Positions 11,834 to 23,392 of a DNA stretch of 64,000 nucleotides are shown here, piece after piece. A model generated the notes under the pieces. That model was not told the origin of the DNA. It did no database searches and saw only the letters and a list, made by a program, of their open reading frames with translations. Source of the DNA: Lasioglossum baleicum (taxonomy: Eukaryota > Arthropoda > Insecta > Hymenoptera > Halictidae); the NCBI RefSeq assembly GCF_051020765.1, contig NC_134935.1, positions 7,503,579-7,567,578 on the forward strand, written 5' to 3'. A program made the position numbers and the translations under genes. Every line of letters begins with the position of its first letter. Position 1 is the stretch's first letter.

Positions 11834-12110
11834 CATTGTGTCACAAAATTATTTTTCTAACGGGATTCTAAGGAACCCCCGCAAAATTGACTTTGGACGT
11901 GAAAGAAAAGGTAAAAAATACCAAAATCTTTTTAAAAATGATATTTTTAAGATTTAACATCTTTTAATCTTAAAAAAATTATTGTTTTTGTTACCTTGTT
12001 TTTCACGTTCAAAGTTACTTTTTCGGGGGGGTCTTTATGTCATTTTCGATTAAATCGGGGGTGTAGAGTCGCGCTGTGGTGTCCCCGACATATAATTTCG
12101 TGACACCCTG
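11834..12110. mobile_element. foldback MITE with TA target duplication
   Basis: The left end TA-CATTGTGTCACAAAATTAT pairs with the right end ATAATTTCGTGACACCCTG-TA. The interior is largely self-complementary: GTAAAAAATACC and AATTGACTTTGGACGTG on the left match CGTTCAAAGT and related strings on the right. TA flanks and foldback structure suggest a Tc1/mariner-related non-autonomous element. No coding capacity. Confidence 0.7.
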
Positions 12111-13324
12111 TACAATTGTTGATTTCGTGCCGCGGGCCAAATAAAAGTCAAGGAACAGGTCGGACGTACATCGTACGACATTTATTCTTCTCGTTTCCCT
12201 TAAATCGATATCCTACGGTACGGGTAGATACAGAGGATCCTATAAAGGTACACGAATTTCCATGAACCCGGAGAACTCGGGGACATACACCCTCGCATCC
12301 CTTCTATTCTACGCTGTTCTGTGCGTGTACAACTGCGTGTGCGTGTGTTTTTTTGCTTATCCATGCCGCCCCATACCTCCCCCCACACGAACACCCATAC
12401 AAGCGCGAAAACCAACAATCCAGAATACAAAAACAAATTCATCTCCGAAAGCCTCGGTGCGAAACACTTAAAACGCACGATCTACAGAATTCTTCGTACT
12501 ACGATCATCGATCCGCAAATAAAGTCACAAATCAATACGTGTATGAACGGACATTATCCGCTCGAAATTTTTCTTGCAAATATTTACAAAACGCTCACGG
12601 TCTCGATGATTTGTAATCGATCCTCTCGATCAGCTCGAATATACAAGCAAGATAAATTGCATTTAAAAGCGCAGATTATTAGCTAGATAAATCATGCTGG
12701 TTTGCTATCGACAAACACGACGTTTACGGGAAAACTTAGGCAATATTTGGACCTGATTTCCTATACAATCTTACGAATGATATCGTACAGTTGTACTACA
12801 ATCTTCTTCCATTTTATTTGAACAGTGACAAATTTTTTCCAGTTTTGATTGTTATGGAACAACATGCAAAAATCGCAATTTGGAACAACTGAATTAGGTC
12901 CATAATTAATAATCAATTGATACTAATAATGTCCAATATTATATAATAAAAAGGTCCAAATTAGGCTAGTTTTTCCCGTAATATGGGGAATACAGATATT
13001 CGATAAGGCGTTGCTGTAACGAAACTGGTTTTGGATCATGCGACGACAGTTTTCGGTGAGTCTAATGTTAACAAATCGGTGGATTAGTTTGTAGTTTGTT
13101 ATAAAATTCCGTCGAAAGAAGATGGGGGGTTTGAAGGGTGCCACGAGACAACAGATTCTCCGGCTGCACGGTTCTCAGAGCAAAATCCAACAAGTTCACG
13201 AGCGCCTCCTACGAATATTTCTCTTATTTTACAACGGACGACGCGTTGGAACCGTGATAATCGACACACGCGGCCATTTTATATTTCCCTCGGTCACTAA
13301 CTACCATTCCTCTGTTTCAACGAT

Positions 13325-13492
13325 TAGACAGCGGATTTGATGCATTCACGACAGAAATGAGCAGGTGCGATTTAAAACAGTAAACCAATTAGAAAAATTT
13401 AAACTTACTCTTAAAAAATGAATTTCTATTTTACTTCAGGTCGTTGCAATTCACGTGGAACATTTTTATTTTGCATAAAGATCCGCTGTCTA
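13325..13492. mobile_element. hAT-type MITE, TAGACTGCGG family (short copy)
   Basis: It starts TAGACAGCGGATTTGATGC and ends GCATAAAGATCCGCTGTCTA, the family's inverted termini. The interior keeps the string TGGAACATTTTTATTTTGC. The flanks do not give a clean 8-bp duplication. Confidence 0.75.
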
Positions 13493-14208
13493 TTTATGAT
13501 CAATTTCTATTGTCGTTATTCGCTGTGCATCTCGCATTCGACGAGTTCAGATTTCATTTTCTAATCTTTTTAGCTGTAATCTTTAATGAAAAATGAATCG
13601 TATGTTGGACAGGCTGGCTCACAATGGACACGGATACTCTTGTCAGAGGGTTAACGTGTTCGATGCTCTGATTTTACAAATTTTCCGAGGTGTTTGCTCC
13701 GCCATTAGCATATCCCAGGATCGGAGCAGACAGGTCTTGGCCGCGTTCAATCCCGTAGAAAAAATATCCCCGGGTATTTCTAGGGAACTGTGCTCCGGCA
13801 ATCGGCAGAGTTACGGGTTCCCTTTAAGCTCCCGGGAGCTCTTACATTAACCCCGTAAAGGGCTCCGGTCTAATTCTCAGCGAACGTTTCCCCTTTGACG
13901 CGATCAAATCCTCGGCAGCAAATCTGCCGCGAGTCCGATTCCTCGGCTCTCGAAGAGCCAGCTCTTCTGGAATAACAGAAATCCTCTTTCCCCTTCTTCC
14001 CGAGGAAGCCACTCCGATTTCGAGGGTCCCGGCAGCTTTGAATCCATTTCTTTTCTCTCTGCCTTTAGATTTTCAGCAGAGTCTTCAAGACTCAAAAAGA
14101 AAGTTCATACACTTCAGCTATTTCACTATACTTTTAATCGCACCCACTCATTTTTGCCCTAAATACACTGAGTCTAACAATAATACAATTATTTGTTTGC
14201 CACCTTAA

Positions 14209-14454
14209 CCCTTTGCACGCCGAATTATTTTTCAATCTTGTTGAAATTTACTTCAAAGCACAGTTCCTCGACTGCTACTTACCTTAAACAATTTTGTCTA
14301 CTAATTATATTAAACATAGCTCTCAAATTTAGTTGTAACATATATTCGTTTTAAGTAAACAAAACGAAGATCCAAATACATATAAGAACCCGCGTTTTAT
14401 TTACATTTTTCTTTCACTGACGCCGAGTCACACTCGACAAAGGAGTGCAAAGGG
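14209..14454. mobile_element. piggyBac-type MITE (246 bp)
   Basis: The left end is TTAA followed by CCCTTTGCACGCC; the right end is GGAGTGCAAAGGG followed by TTGA, a one-base variant of TTAA. CCC-initiated inverted ends plus a TTAA target site define the piggyBac class. No transposase coding is present. Confidence 0.75.
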
Positions 14455-14943
14455 TTGAGATACATGTAATTATTCGCGTTCGTGTTGCGAACTTTCAAGA
14501 AAATGTTCCTGTTCAATTCTGATCGCACATTATCGAATAGGGAATTGAATAGTCGAGTCCGCAGCGCGTGAAAATCGATTCCGGGTTTCGAGCTCGAGTG
14601 GAAAAGGGCTCTTTCTTTCCGTGCACACGAACTTGGCATTCGAGTCTCGGGGAAACCGGAACGAAGGGGCCGTTTAGCTCGATCCTTTACGAGGGAAAAT
14701 ATGGCGGCGGAAAGGAGAGGGAAGACTCGGCTCTCGAATAGGAAAAAGGCTCTCGTACAAAAATACAGCCAACCCTGCTTCGGAATTCATCGGTTTGCCC
14801 GGTTAACGTTAACGTATCATGATCGATGCGGTTTTTATTTCGTGAGGGACTTCCTGGATTCTCTAGGGAATCGTTGATCTTCCATTAGAGGGAACCCACT
14901 GCAAGATCTTACGCAAGTTTCTGATTTTTCCTTTTGTTATTAC

Positions 14944-15141
14944 TAGATTGCGGATCTTTATGCAAAATAAAAATGTCTTACTTGGATTGCAACAAACTGG
15001 AGTGAAATAGAAATTTACTTTCTTCCCTATTATGTTTAGTAGGTTGAAAACAATATAATAGTATGTTTAAACCGCAATATTTTTGCTATTTTAAATTACA
15101 CCTACTCATTTTTGTCATAAATGCATAAAATCCGCAGTCTA
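14944..15141. mobile_element. hAT-type MITE, TAGACTGCGG family, copy with perfect target duplication
   Basis: The left end is TAGATTGCGGATCTTTATGC and the right end GCATAAAATCCGCAGTCTA. The flanking 8-bp duplication GTTATTAC is perfect (14936-14943 and 15142-15149). The interior has AATAAAAATGTCTTAC near the left end and CACCTACTCATTTTTGTCAT near the right. It abuts a second copy at 15150. Confidence 0.9.
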
Positions 15142-15149
15142 GTTATTAC

Positions 15150-15350
15150 TAGATCGCGGATCATCATGCAAAATAAAAATGTTCTGCATCATTTGTGGGA
15201 CATACGAGTGAAATAAAAATTCATTTCATCCCTTAACGACATCTTTACATTGAAAACAAGGTTACACTATTGTTAGATCGTCCTAATATTTTATTGTTTT
15301 ATATTTCACCCAGCTAACTTTTCCATAAATGCATGCAAATCCGCAGTCTA
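15150..15350. mobile_element. hAT-type MITE, second copy head-to-tail with the previous one
   Basis: It starts TAGATCGCGGATCATCATGC directly after the 8-bp GTTATTAC that also flanks the preceding copy, and ends GCAAATCCGCAGTCTA. The right flank ATTATTGT matches the left flank at five of eight positions. Two copies sharing one boundary suggest insertion next to, or duplication of, an earlier copy. Confidence 0.82.
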
Positions 15351-15933
15351 ATTATTGTTTAACCTTATTTTATATCGCAAACTCATGGTAAATCTTGACA
15401 ACTGGCGTTTCGGACGTCATTTCACGCATTTTTTTGTCATCGCATCAAATATGAAAAATCAAAGTACGCATTTCCATACCACTTTTGCTTTTTTTATTGC
15501 AGGGTAAAAATGCAGTGCACGAAAGAGAAAGTCGTGTGTTGTTTAAGTGGAGGATGTACCATCAGATCACCATTTTTGTTCGCTTTTTTCAACATTTTTT
15601 ACGAGGTTCAAATTACATTTCAATTAAAGTCATACAAATTTTTCTTTCGAACACATCGTCCAGAGCTTCGATCTCCACATTCGATCACTTGTATTTTCGT
15701 CTGATCGATGGTGGGGGGATGATCGAGCGGGCACTATCAGAGAGATCGTGATCTCGACAGCCAATCTGTATTACGATCGACGCACAGTCGGCGAAAAGAG
15801 GAATTACGATGGCGTTTCTTAGCCGATCGGATTAGAAAATCGGGGGCCATGGCGCGGGTCATAAGGGTCGTTGGAAATTGCTCGGAGACGTCGCGCAGCC
15901 TACCGGCTAGATCTTGGGGCTAGATCTTCGGAT

Positions 15934-16106
15934 CTACGAGCCTATTTCATCGAGATCGTACGCCGATTCGTCTCGAGCTGCCCGGTGCTGGACGTCGCGA
16001 CGCTCGACGCTGCTGCTCGTCGCTGCGAAGTCGTCGATGTCGAATTCGTTGCCATCGTCGACGGCTTCTCTGGACTTGGTGGTGTCGTGGTCGCCGTCGA
16101 TCGTTT
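15934..16106 (-). CDS. possible 3'-terminal acidic exon, perhaps of the large Trp-rich gene
   Basis: A very strong acceptor (long pyrimidine tract ending CACAG at 16107) precedes an open frame beginning with 2 bases of a split codon and ending at TAG 15936-15934. The peptide is acidic and disordered-looking (EFDIDDFAATSSSVERR; ends DESAYDLDEIGS). This frame has mostly C or G in third positions, unlike the other two minus frames. It needs an upstream exon leaving phase 1, but the nearest known exon of the large gene (21428-21776) leaves phase 0, so at least one exon is missing between them or this exon belongs to another transcript. The plus strand also has a long GC-rich open frame here, partly because GAC codons read as GTC in antisense. 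Confidence 0.42.
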
Positions 16107-16439
16107 CTGTGGAGAAGAAGGAAAGGATTATCAATTTGGAGCCTCAAAGTGGAGTATTCCAATCTTACAGAACAAAATCTCCAGTTTCCTCGAAAATTAC
16201 TGGCCAAAAGTGTATTTTCGAAGTTCAATAGCTTAGAAAAACTCTTTTTGCTATAAAGTAACAATACCGGAAACCTTCAAAATCCAAAATATTATCCATT
16301 TCAGATAACTGTGTAATCGAGGGTAACGTTATGAAGACAAAATTCTGAAATTCAAGGTGAAACTAATTATTCTAAGAACTCATTATGGAGCATTATATAA
16401 CAGGTTCGAATAAATGTTATGTATAATATATCTTATAAA

Positions 16440-16645
16440 TAGACCGCGGATCTTTGTGTAAAATAAAATGTTTATACATCAATTGCAAGCTATAGGAGCT
16501 AAGTAAACATTTATGTTCCTAATTAATGATTTTTATATGTTAAAAATATTATAGTATATCGTCATTGTTAAACACTTTTAATCTTTTTCCTGTTTTGAAT
16601 TACACCTACTCATTTTTGTCATAAATGCATAAAATCCGCGGTCTA
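16440..16645. mobile_element. hAT-type MITE, TAGACTGCGG family
   Basis: It begins TAGACCGCGGATCTTTGTG and ends ATAAAATCCGCGGTCTA. The flanks CTTATAAA (16432-16439) and GTTATAAA (16646-16653) match at seven of eight positions. The interior keeps CACCTACTCATTTTTGTCAT, as in the 14944 copy. Confidence 0.85.
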
Positions 16646-19600
16646 GTTATAAATAATATATTATATGTTTATATTAATTTTTTACTATATTTTTATATAT
16701 TTATATATATTAATATAGGCGTGTTCTCATTATTTAATTAGTTCTAAGCATTATTTAATCCATGTACAAATTCAACAGAGTTCACTTCAACTACAATGTG
16801 CGAGGAAAGAAAAATATACATTTACAAGAAAAAGATATCGACGACCTTGAAATGACATTTTCAATAACGTCTTGACTTTCGGCCGGTACACACGCTTCCT
16901 CGAACCACCGTACGATCGCGGGGCGACAGAAAGAAGTGGGGAACAATCGACCGTCAGTCAATTTGTTCCTCGTAGTCGAAGATTCCAATAACTCGCGCGG
17001 CGAATCGTCTCGAGTTTCCTCGAGGCGTACGCGATCGGAAAAAGAAAGGGAGTTTTATGTTCGGCACGGCCGCGGCCCGGTGAACTTTCGCAATCAGACC
17101 AGGGATCACGTAAGCCCCGGTGCCGCGCCGGAAGGAAACCATCGGTCACTTCCGGTGTGTGCCGGCCTCCAGTCCGTGCACGTCCTCGTCAACGGATCCC
17201 GGAAATTGCGGCACGTAAAGGTACCGCGCGATGCCCAGGATTACTTCCAATTCGAGTGTCTTTCCAGCTGCACCAGCTGTTTCGAGCTTCTCTTAAATAC
17301 TGTCCTCGTAGCACTAGCCTAACTGATGCTAGGACCACGCCAGAGAGGTCAACACTCGTTAAACCGACGATCATCTATCCAACTCTTGCCAATTTCGTTA
17401 AGCACTCTACATAACTGCTGTCTTTCCGAATGTTTTTCGCAACTTGCCGAGTCGACAGTCTTCGGGGAGCCTGGCAAATTTGTTTCGTGACTGAATTCAC
17501 TGCGAGGATGAAGACTGAACTGTACTTTTGGTAATGGTGTCTTGAAAATTGAGATACGATTTCTTTTTTAAGAGTTACCGCAAATTTTTCGCTTCACTGA
17601 GCTGCTTTTTAGAGATTTGAACGCCTCCAAGGAGTCTGGAATAATCGACGTGAACCTGAAGAACGAAGTTTGCCCTTTGCAACGACGTCTTCAGTTACAT
17701 AAATTCATTTACCGTCGATAGCGAAGGATTGAATTTGGTTTTGTGTACTGGAACGAGAATTAATTCGATCGAGTCGAACTTTACCGACTTCCAAATTTTT
17801 CCGTCATTCCGAATGTTTTTCGCAACTTGCCGAGTCGACCGTCTTGGGGGAGCCTGACAAATTTGTTTCGTGACTGAAATCACTGTGAGAATGAAGACTG
17901 AAGTGTGCTCTTGGCTATGGTGCCTTGAAAATTAAGGTACGAGTAACTTTTTAGTTATCGCAAATTTCTCGTTTCCCTAGCTGCTTTTCAGAGATTTAAA
18001 CGCCTCCAAGGAGTCTGGAAAATTTTTCTCCAGGATTGAAATCGACGTGAACTTGAAGAACAAAGTTTCCCCTTTGCAACTACGTTAGAGAAGGGTTGAA
18101 TTTGGTTCCGTGTACTCGAACGAGAATTAAAACTGTACAGAGTCCTGTTTGACGATTGTGTCCCGGGGATCGAGTAAAATTTTACCGACTTCCGGTCTGT
18201 TTACCCGCCGCGCCGCTCCCGCTTCAGAGAGAGAACTAATTCGAGAACCAAGAAGACCGACGTTACTTGAAACCTTCTCCTTAAAGTCGAGGTAACTAAA
18301 GTTTAAGGGACCGAGGAGCTGGTAAAAGTCTCTTCGAAGTAGACGCTCGAGGGTCGCGGTGATAAAGACAAACGATCCACGATGGATCAATTTGGAACGG
18401 GGACGTGGGGAGACAAATGATCCAGAGGGAAGCATTCTTCCAACAATGTTCCCCGTGTACCATGGGAAATAGTCCGAAAGAAACGGGAAAAGCCTGTGTT
18501 ACTGTTCAGGAACCTTTTTCATCTCTAGATTCGAGACGATGATGCTTCTAAGTGATATAGGTCCGCCTGTGGTCAGACGAGGACGATCAAATCATCTTTA
18601 TGGATTTACGACAGAAATGGCTACGTACAAATTAAAACAGTGGACGCGTTAAAAAGATTAAGGACATCAGTGTATTAGTTTCAACTTAGTAAGATAATTA
18701 AAAGAAGAAGGAAATTTTTATTTGACACCTGTGTCTTGCAAACAATGCAGACATTTTTTATTTCGCATGAAGATCCGCAGTCATTAATAACACACCTGTA
18801 TTTACACACACGTGCTTTAGTGCGTGTCATTTTAAGTACAACGTGTACACGTGTATAGTATTTCACGTGTCCGAATTTCACATTTGTATAATTTCCTTAC
18901 TTTAATTTGAATAATTTTTTAGAACATTAATCTTAATTTCCGTATCGAGACTATGGTTTCGAAAATTAGTAACTGTATCCTAAATATTAATACGAATTAA
19001 AATACGCGTACTTAAAATATATGGAATACTAGTCAACTATTTTTATAATGTATTCTGTTCGGTGAGAATTCGAATATTTCGCATTCACAGATTCGACGAA
19101 CTGCCGATAAGTGGTTCAAGTCAACTATTGATCAGACAAAGAACAAGGTATTCTTTTCAGCACCACATAACCATAACAACAAATCGCAGATCAACTTTCA
19201 AAAGAGTCGTTTGAATATTGCAAAATTTCGAATTTCAGCGAAGACACCGAAGTGGGTCTGATTTCTGAATTAGCAGTTGTGGAACTTCGGTCACGTTGTC
19301 AAGAGAGCTCGAGAGTGATTTACTCTCGCGACCAGTCGCTGTCGAACTTTTCTACAGGATCCAATCCCGCGTAACTTCGGTTCGGAACGACCATAACTCC
19401 CGTGACCGTCAGAAGGCACGCTCGATAGACTGGATCCGATGAATCGGTCATGGACCCACTTTCTGGTTCATTCTCGATAGAATCTACTTCCGGATTTTTA
19501 TATCGGGGACCATGCTTTTCTTAGTTCGTTTCTGCTCGATTAGGTATTCACTGAATATTCACCTGGCTTTTAGTGGAGATTTTTGGACGTTGTAGAATCA

Positions 19601-20559
19601 ATGAATCATTTTCATTTGACGCCAATCGCGTAAGCCGACAGTTTCACGTTGAAACGATCAATTTTTCAATAAAAGCCCAGCTACGCCGAACACAGTTGCG
19701 ATTTAATTTTTAATAAAGAGACGGATAGGGAGATTCGAGGCACTGTGGATCGCGTATTATAATCTGCGGATGAAAATTTCACGAGGCGATTGATGAGATC
19801 GGTTTACGGGGTTATCAATGTTACCAGCTTCGGTGAACAGTCAATTCAGATCATGGTTGGAACGAACACGGTATTTGACCGCAAAGCACACTGTTAACAA
19901 ACAGAATATCGAGTGTAATAGCTCCTGCCAATTTACGATACGCAATATTATATCATGATTGGCTAACATATCTGCGGATCCGGGAACGTACTTTACCGGG
20001 ATCTTTATGTGTTTATGATTTATAAAATTTTCAGAAAATGCTGCAGCATCAAATTCAACAGAACTTGGTACGATTCTTATTTATTTTCCATCTGCAAGTG
20101 TTATCGCTTGGATGCGGATGTTTATGCATTTACGAAGAAATTAGAAAAAATGGCAGCAGCTTTCTGTTTAATTCAGCAGCGCTTTCTGTTCTTCTGCTGT
20201 CGGTATTTACTTTTTGTTAGTTGTTGCAGTAATTTGTAAGATTACCGGCGCCTGCGTTAATCAAATTATGAAGATCCCAGGGGAAAATGAGTGCCACAGG
20301 CTCCTTTCATTCGCCTTACCCAGCACAGACCGGATCAACGATGTTCCCCTCTAATCCTCCCCGTAATCCAGAACCCTGTCCCCTTAACAGTATTTCTATC
20401 GACCCTAGATCTAATTCCTGCGAACTTCTGAATCCCCTTAAGACAGTTCAGTCCAGAACTAATTCGAAACTTACGTGTCCCTTCAGCGGTATTTCTCCCT
20501 CGTACTGATTTCGTTCGATACACGCCCTGCGGAAACCGGGCCGCATAAATAATAAAATA
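16646..20559. other. intergenic or intronic stretch without a supported exon
   Basis: If the exon at 15934-16106 belongs to the large gene, an unseen exon of length 3n+1 must lie between 16107 and 21427. The only GC-rich candidate block is about 16960-17330, where several frames are open on both strands and none has convincing paired splice sites. Also present are a tandem duplication at 17425-18132, MITE fragments ending near 18781 (AAGATCCGCAGTCAT) and near 20130 (subfamily with TTTGGTACGATT-like interior), and plain AT-rich sequence. Confidence 0.4.
17425..18132. repeat. diverged tandem duplication, period about 382 bp
   Basis: The unit starting TTCCGAATGTTTTTCGCAAC, followed by TTGCCGAGTCGAC, occurs at 17425 and again at 17807. 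Both copies continue through GAGCCTG, CAAATTTGTTTCGTGACTGA, ACGCCTCCAAGGAGTCTGGA, ATCGACGTGAAC and AACGAGAATTAA. Many substitutions and small indels separate the copies, so the event is old. Confidence 0.85.
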
Positions 20560-20730
20560 TTAGGTTGCAGAGAAAGTTCTGTCGTAGTTTAAAGAAAACG
20601 TTTGAATCAATTGTTAAAAATATATGCTTAATATTATTCAATGATATAATTTCCATTATTTTTAGCAACTCGTTGCCATCTTTCAGATAACCTGTCAATT
20701 CCTATTTATTTCAAATACGACAGAACCTTA
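20560..20730 (-). mobile_element. short mariner relic with transposase C-terminal fragment
   Basis: The left end is TTAGGTTGCAGAGAAAGTTC; the right end in reverse complement is TAAGGTTCTGTCGTA; TA flanks the left end. On the minus strand, about 20692-20634 encodes LSERWQRVAKNNGNYIIE then a stop, which matches the conserved RWQ...NG.Y C-terminus of mariner transposases. The rest of the transposase is gone, so it is an internal-deletion derivative. Confidence 0.72.
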
Positions 20731-21427
20731 CTATCCTTTCCTGTGCTTTGCTTTCTGAATATTTCCTAACAAGGGAGGATACCCAACCGTAACACAATTT
20801 CAATGAAAGTTTGGTATGATATAGAACTCAAAAAAATATTTCACACGTATTTTTTTATAGCTGCCGGCATTCGTGTTAAGGGGATGAACACAGCCCTCAA
20901 AGTTGGGGTGAAAAATCCATTTTATCTCCGAAACTATCAGGCCTAAATGAAAATTTCAAAATCCAGTTTGTGCGTCTTTGAATGACGAATCTTTTAGCCT
21001 AAAGTGATTTTTTAAAAAATCATTCGTTTAAAAAGTATGTTAAGAAGATATTCATGATTTTCTGCAACCACCTTGTTCCACTCGAAGGAAGAAACGAGCC
21101 AGGCGGCAAACACGTTAGAACGTTCTCTGCGGGGCGTTTAATTGAATTTTTGCTCGCGGACCTTCGAGATCGATACGGCGGAATCGAAACCAGCGGAAGT
21201 GCACGGTTCTCCAATTCGGATGCAAGGAGGTCGGCACATGTGCGTCGGCTATCCAATCACCTTAAAATTCGACCGCTCAGCGTCGGTGCGGCAATTCGCC
21301 GCGAACTTTCATCGGCGAATTAGTTCGCGTGCCCGTCCGATGTTAATTCACCGGGAATAGATTCAATTAAATATCGAGAGGGGGTTCTGTTCCGTGTCGC
21401 AATTTAATGAAACGCGATCGAGCTCAC

Positions 21428-21776
21428 CTCGGCGTCGTTCTCTTTGTAGGAGGACCAGAAGTCAATTTGTCTGAGTGCCTCCAGCTCGTTCTCCAGCGGG
21501 TCGGTGCTATTGCCTTTCGTCGAGCCCGTCCTGGAGCCGGTGTCCTTCTTCCAGGCGTAGATGGGTCGCTCCAGACCCACCTGCACTTGATTACCGGACC
21601 GATCTTGCTCCTCCGTCCTTCCGTTCTCGTTCCTGTTCTCGTCCTCCGATTTACGCCACTCGTTGCCCAACGATTTCTGAGACGACACCGCGGACACCGC
21701 GACGAACGCGTTCTTCGATTTCGCTGAGGACGCGTCCGCTGTCGTGCCTGGCTTTGATATTGGTACTGCTGTCACT
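21428..21776 (-). CDS. exon of the large Trp-rich gene (exon 8 as numbered here)
   Basis: The acceptor TTTTCCAG precedes position 21776 and the donor GAG-GTGAGC follows 21428. The exon starts with one base that completes an Arg codon begun in the upstream exon (AG plus A), then reads 116 codons and leaves in phase 0. The peptide is polar and disordered-looking, with Ser/Ala-rich and Glu/Asn/Arg-rich parts, and ends with QIDFWSSYKENDAE. It keeps three tryptophans (NEW, YAW, DFW). The phase match to the exon at 22063 is exact. The plus-strand open frames over this interval are antisense. No domain recognised. Confidence 0.8.
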
Positions 21777-21867
21777 CTGGAAAACAAACGACACGGGTCA
21801 AGTTGTACAACTTTCGAGAAAAGAGAAATGACGCACAGTGCGGACAAACCTGGCATTTACTCGAATT

Positions 21868-21990
21868 AATATTTGGACGCTCTAAAAAAGACGATAACTT
21901 AAATATTGTACTATACGATTTGAACATTTTTGGGAAGCTACAGCGATAAGTTTACTACAGGATGTGGAACTTTTCCAAGTCCAAGGCAAT
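21868..21990. mobile_element. fragment of the Tc1/mariner-like MITE found intact at 35788-36397
   Basis: The intron at 21777-22062 contains AATATTTGGACGCTCT, AAAAAGACGATAACTT, a GATTTGAACATTTTTGGGAA-like string and AGTTTACTACA in the same order as the left part of the element at 35788. Similarity is partial and the ends are eroded. Confidence 0.5.
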
Positions 21991-22062
21991 TTCAATCACA
22001 AAGATGTTTCAAACTCCACAGAGTCATTCTTATCTTTCCTTATCCCAAACTCATCATCCTAC

Positions 22063-23358
22063 CTGTGGTAGGCGAACTGCTTCCACTTGGCCGGCCAGGT
22101 GCCAGTGCTGCTCTTCCCATAACTCCAATCGTCGTTGATCTTCTGCTGCCAAGAAGTCAGCTCATTGTTCTTCGAGCTCCATCCATTCCTTTCGGCTGAC
22201 TTCCTAGGCCAAGTATCACCACTTTTCCAAGCTTCCTCCTTCACCTTCACCGGCCAGGACTCCCCATTGAACTTGGCAACTTCGTCGTTCGCAGCTTTAG
22301 ACCCCCAAGCCTTACCATTCCTACTAGTCCAGGACCCAGTTTTTCCCTTGGCAGTCCAGGACTCGTTCTCCCCTAACTTCGCAGCCCAGGAGGACTCGGG
22401 TTTGCTCAACCACTCTCCCTCTTTGTTCTTCGAGGTTTTAGCGAACCAGGATCCCGATTTAGGCTTCCATAGTTCGGCAACGTGTTTCTCGGGCCACAAG
22501 TTCTGCTCGCTTCGATCCATCCAGGAATCATTCACCTTCTCTGCCCAAGATCCTTTGCTAGCCCATTTGTCCTTCGTCTTGGACCATCTGCGAGAGGATG
22601 CTTCGTCGGGAGACTCCATCGGCTTCATCTGATAGGGCTTCCACGTTGATTGGTCAGCAGACATCACCCAAGCGCCCACAGATTGAATCTTAGGCAAGGT
22701 TGCAGGCGAATCGTTGCTCCAAGTAGGCTTCTCCTCGTGTTTCCTCCTCCAGGAATCATCGTTCTGCATCGATTCCGACTTGGTCCAGTCTTTCCCACTC
22801 TTTGTCTCTCCTAGAATTGTCCAAGACTTTGGAGAATCATCCGGCTTTGTTTTATAGTCGCTGAAGTTGCTCCTTTCGCTATCCGGCTTGCTATAGTCGA
22901 AGGACTCGGGATGAGACAGGTCCTCTTCTTTCGAAGCCTCCTTCGAGCTGAACATCCTGTTCTTGTCTTCTTTCGATTTCTTTTCAGAGTTCGACTTCTC
23001 GGATTCTTCCTTCGACCAGGAGACATTCTCCTGCTTGTCCAAACCTAGTTTCTTTACTAAGTCTGCGTTAGGGTTGTAGGATTTACCGTTTTCGTCCTTG
23101 GGCCAGGGTTTTGCGCCTGGAAGCTTGTGCGGCCATGTCGCCGGGTCTGAGGTCAGACTGTTCCATGTTTTCATTGTTATTTGGGGAAGGACTATCTTCT
23201 GTTGCGGCTCGTGTTTGGAGGATCTCGAGTCGTTGTGGTTGGTGGGCTTTTGCCAGGCGGTGAGGCTCGGTTGGTTAGGGTCGTAGGGTTTTAGGGACCT
23301 CTCGGAGTCGTCCCAGGGAGCGTAGACCTTCAGGCTGTTGTCCAGGGGCCAGGAGGAT
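22063..23358 (-). CDS. main Trp/Ser/Lys-rich exon of the large gene (exon 7 as numbered here)
   Basis: The acceptor TGTTCCTTGCAG precedes 23358 and the donor CAG-GTAGGA follows 22063. Entry takes one base to complete an Arg codon and exit is in phase 2, both matching neighbouring exons; 431 codons are complete. The peptide starts SSWPLDNSLKVYAPW. About 33 tryptophans occur, at roughly 8-15 residue spacing in the C-terminal half, usually after Ser, Gly, Glu or Lys (GSW, DSW, ESW, KAW). There is no cysteine, and Ser and Lys dominate, so it is predicted disordered. No globular domain, signal peptide or membrane segment lies in this exon. Trp-studded disordered segments recall GW-type Argonaute-binding proteins, but that is only a compositional analogy. 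High GC at third positions supports coding. The 165-codon plus-strand frame inside it is antisense. Confidence 0.85.
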
Positions 23359-23392
23359 CTGCAAGGAACAATTGAGAGAATCTTGTAATTAG

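Larger units (their letters stand above)
9957..15933. other. intergenic stretch upstream of the LPMO gene, rich in MITEs
   Basis: No coding exon is supported. The stretch holds piggyBac-type relics (about 10289-10464 and 14209-14454), a foldback MITE at 11834-12110, and copies of the common hAT MITE at 13325-13492, 14944-15141 and 15150-15350. A string GTTAGGTCGTTCGGAAAGT near 11126-11146 resembles a mariner end, and a related string occurs near 33962; neither could be paired with a second end. Confidence 0.5.

Noticed and set aside
15871..16236. 121-codon plus-strand frame opposite the acidic terminal exon
   Set aside because: No upstream acceptor or gene partner; bias is explained by antisense of GAC/GTC-type codons. 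Kept as an alternative only.
21407..22632. Plus-strand open frames of 106-165 codons opposite the Trp-rich exons
   Set aside because: Antisense reflections of G/C-biased codons; no family resemblance, and the minus strand has matched splice phases.
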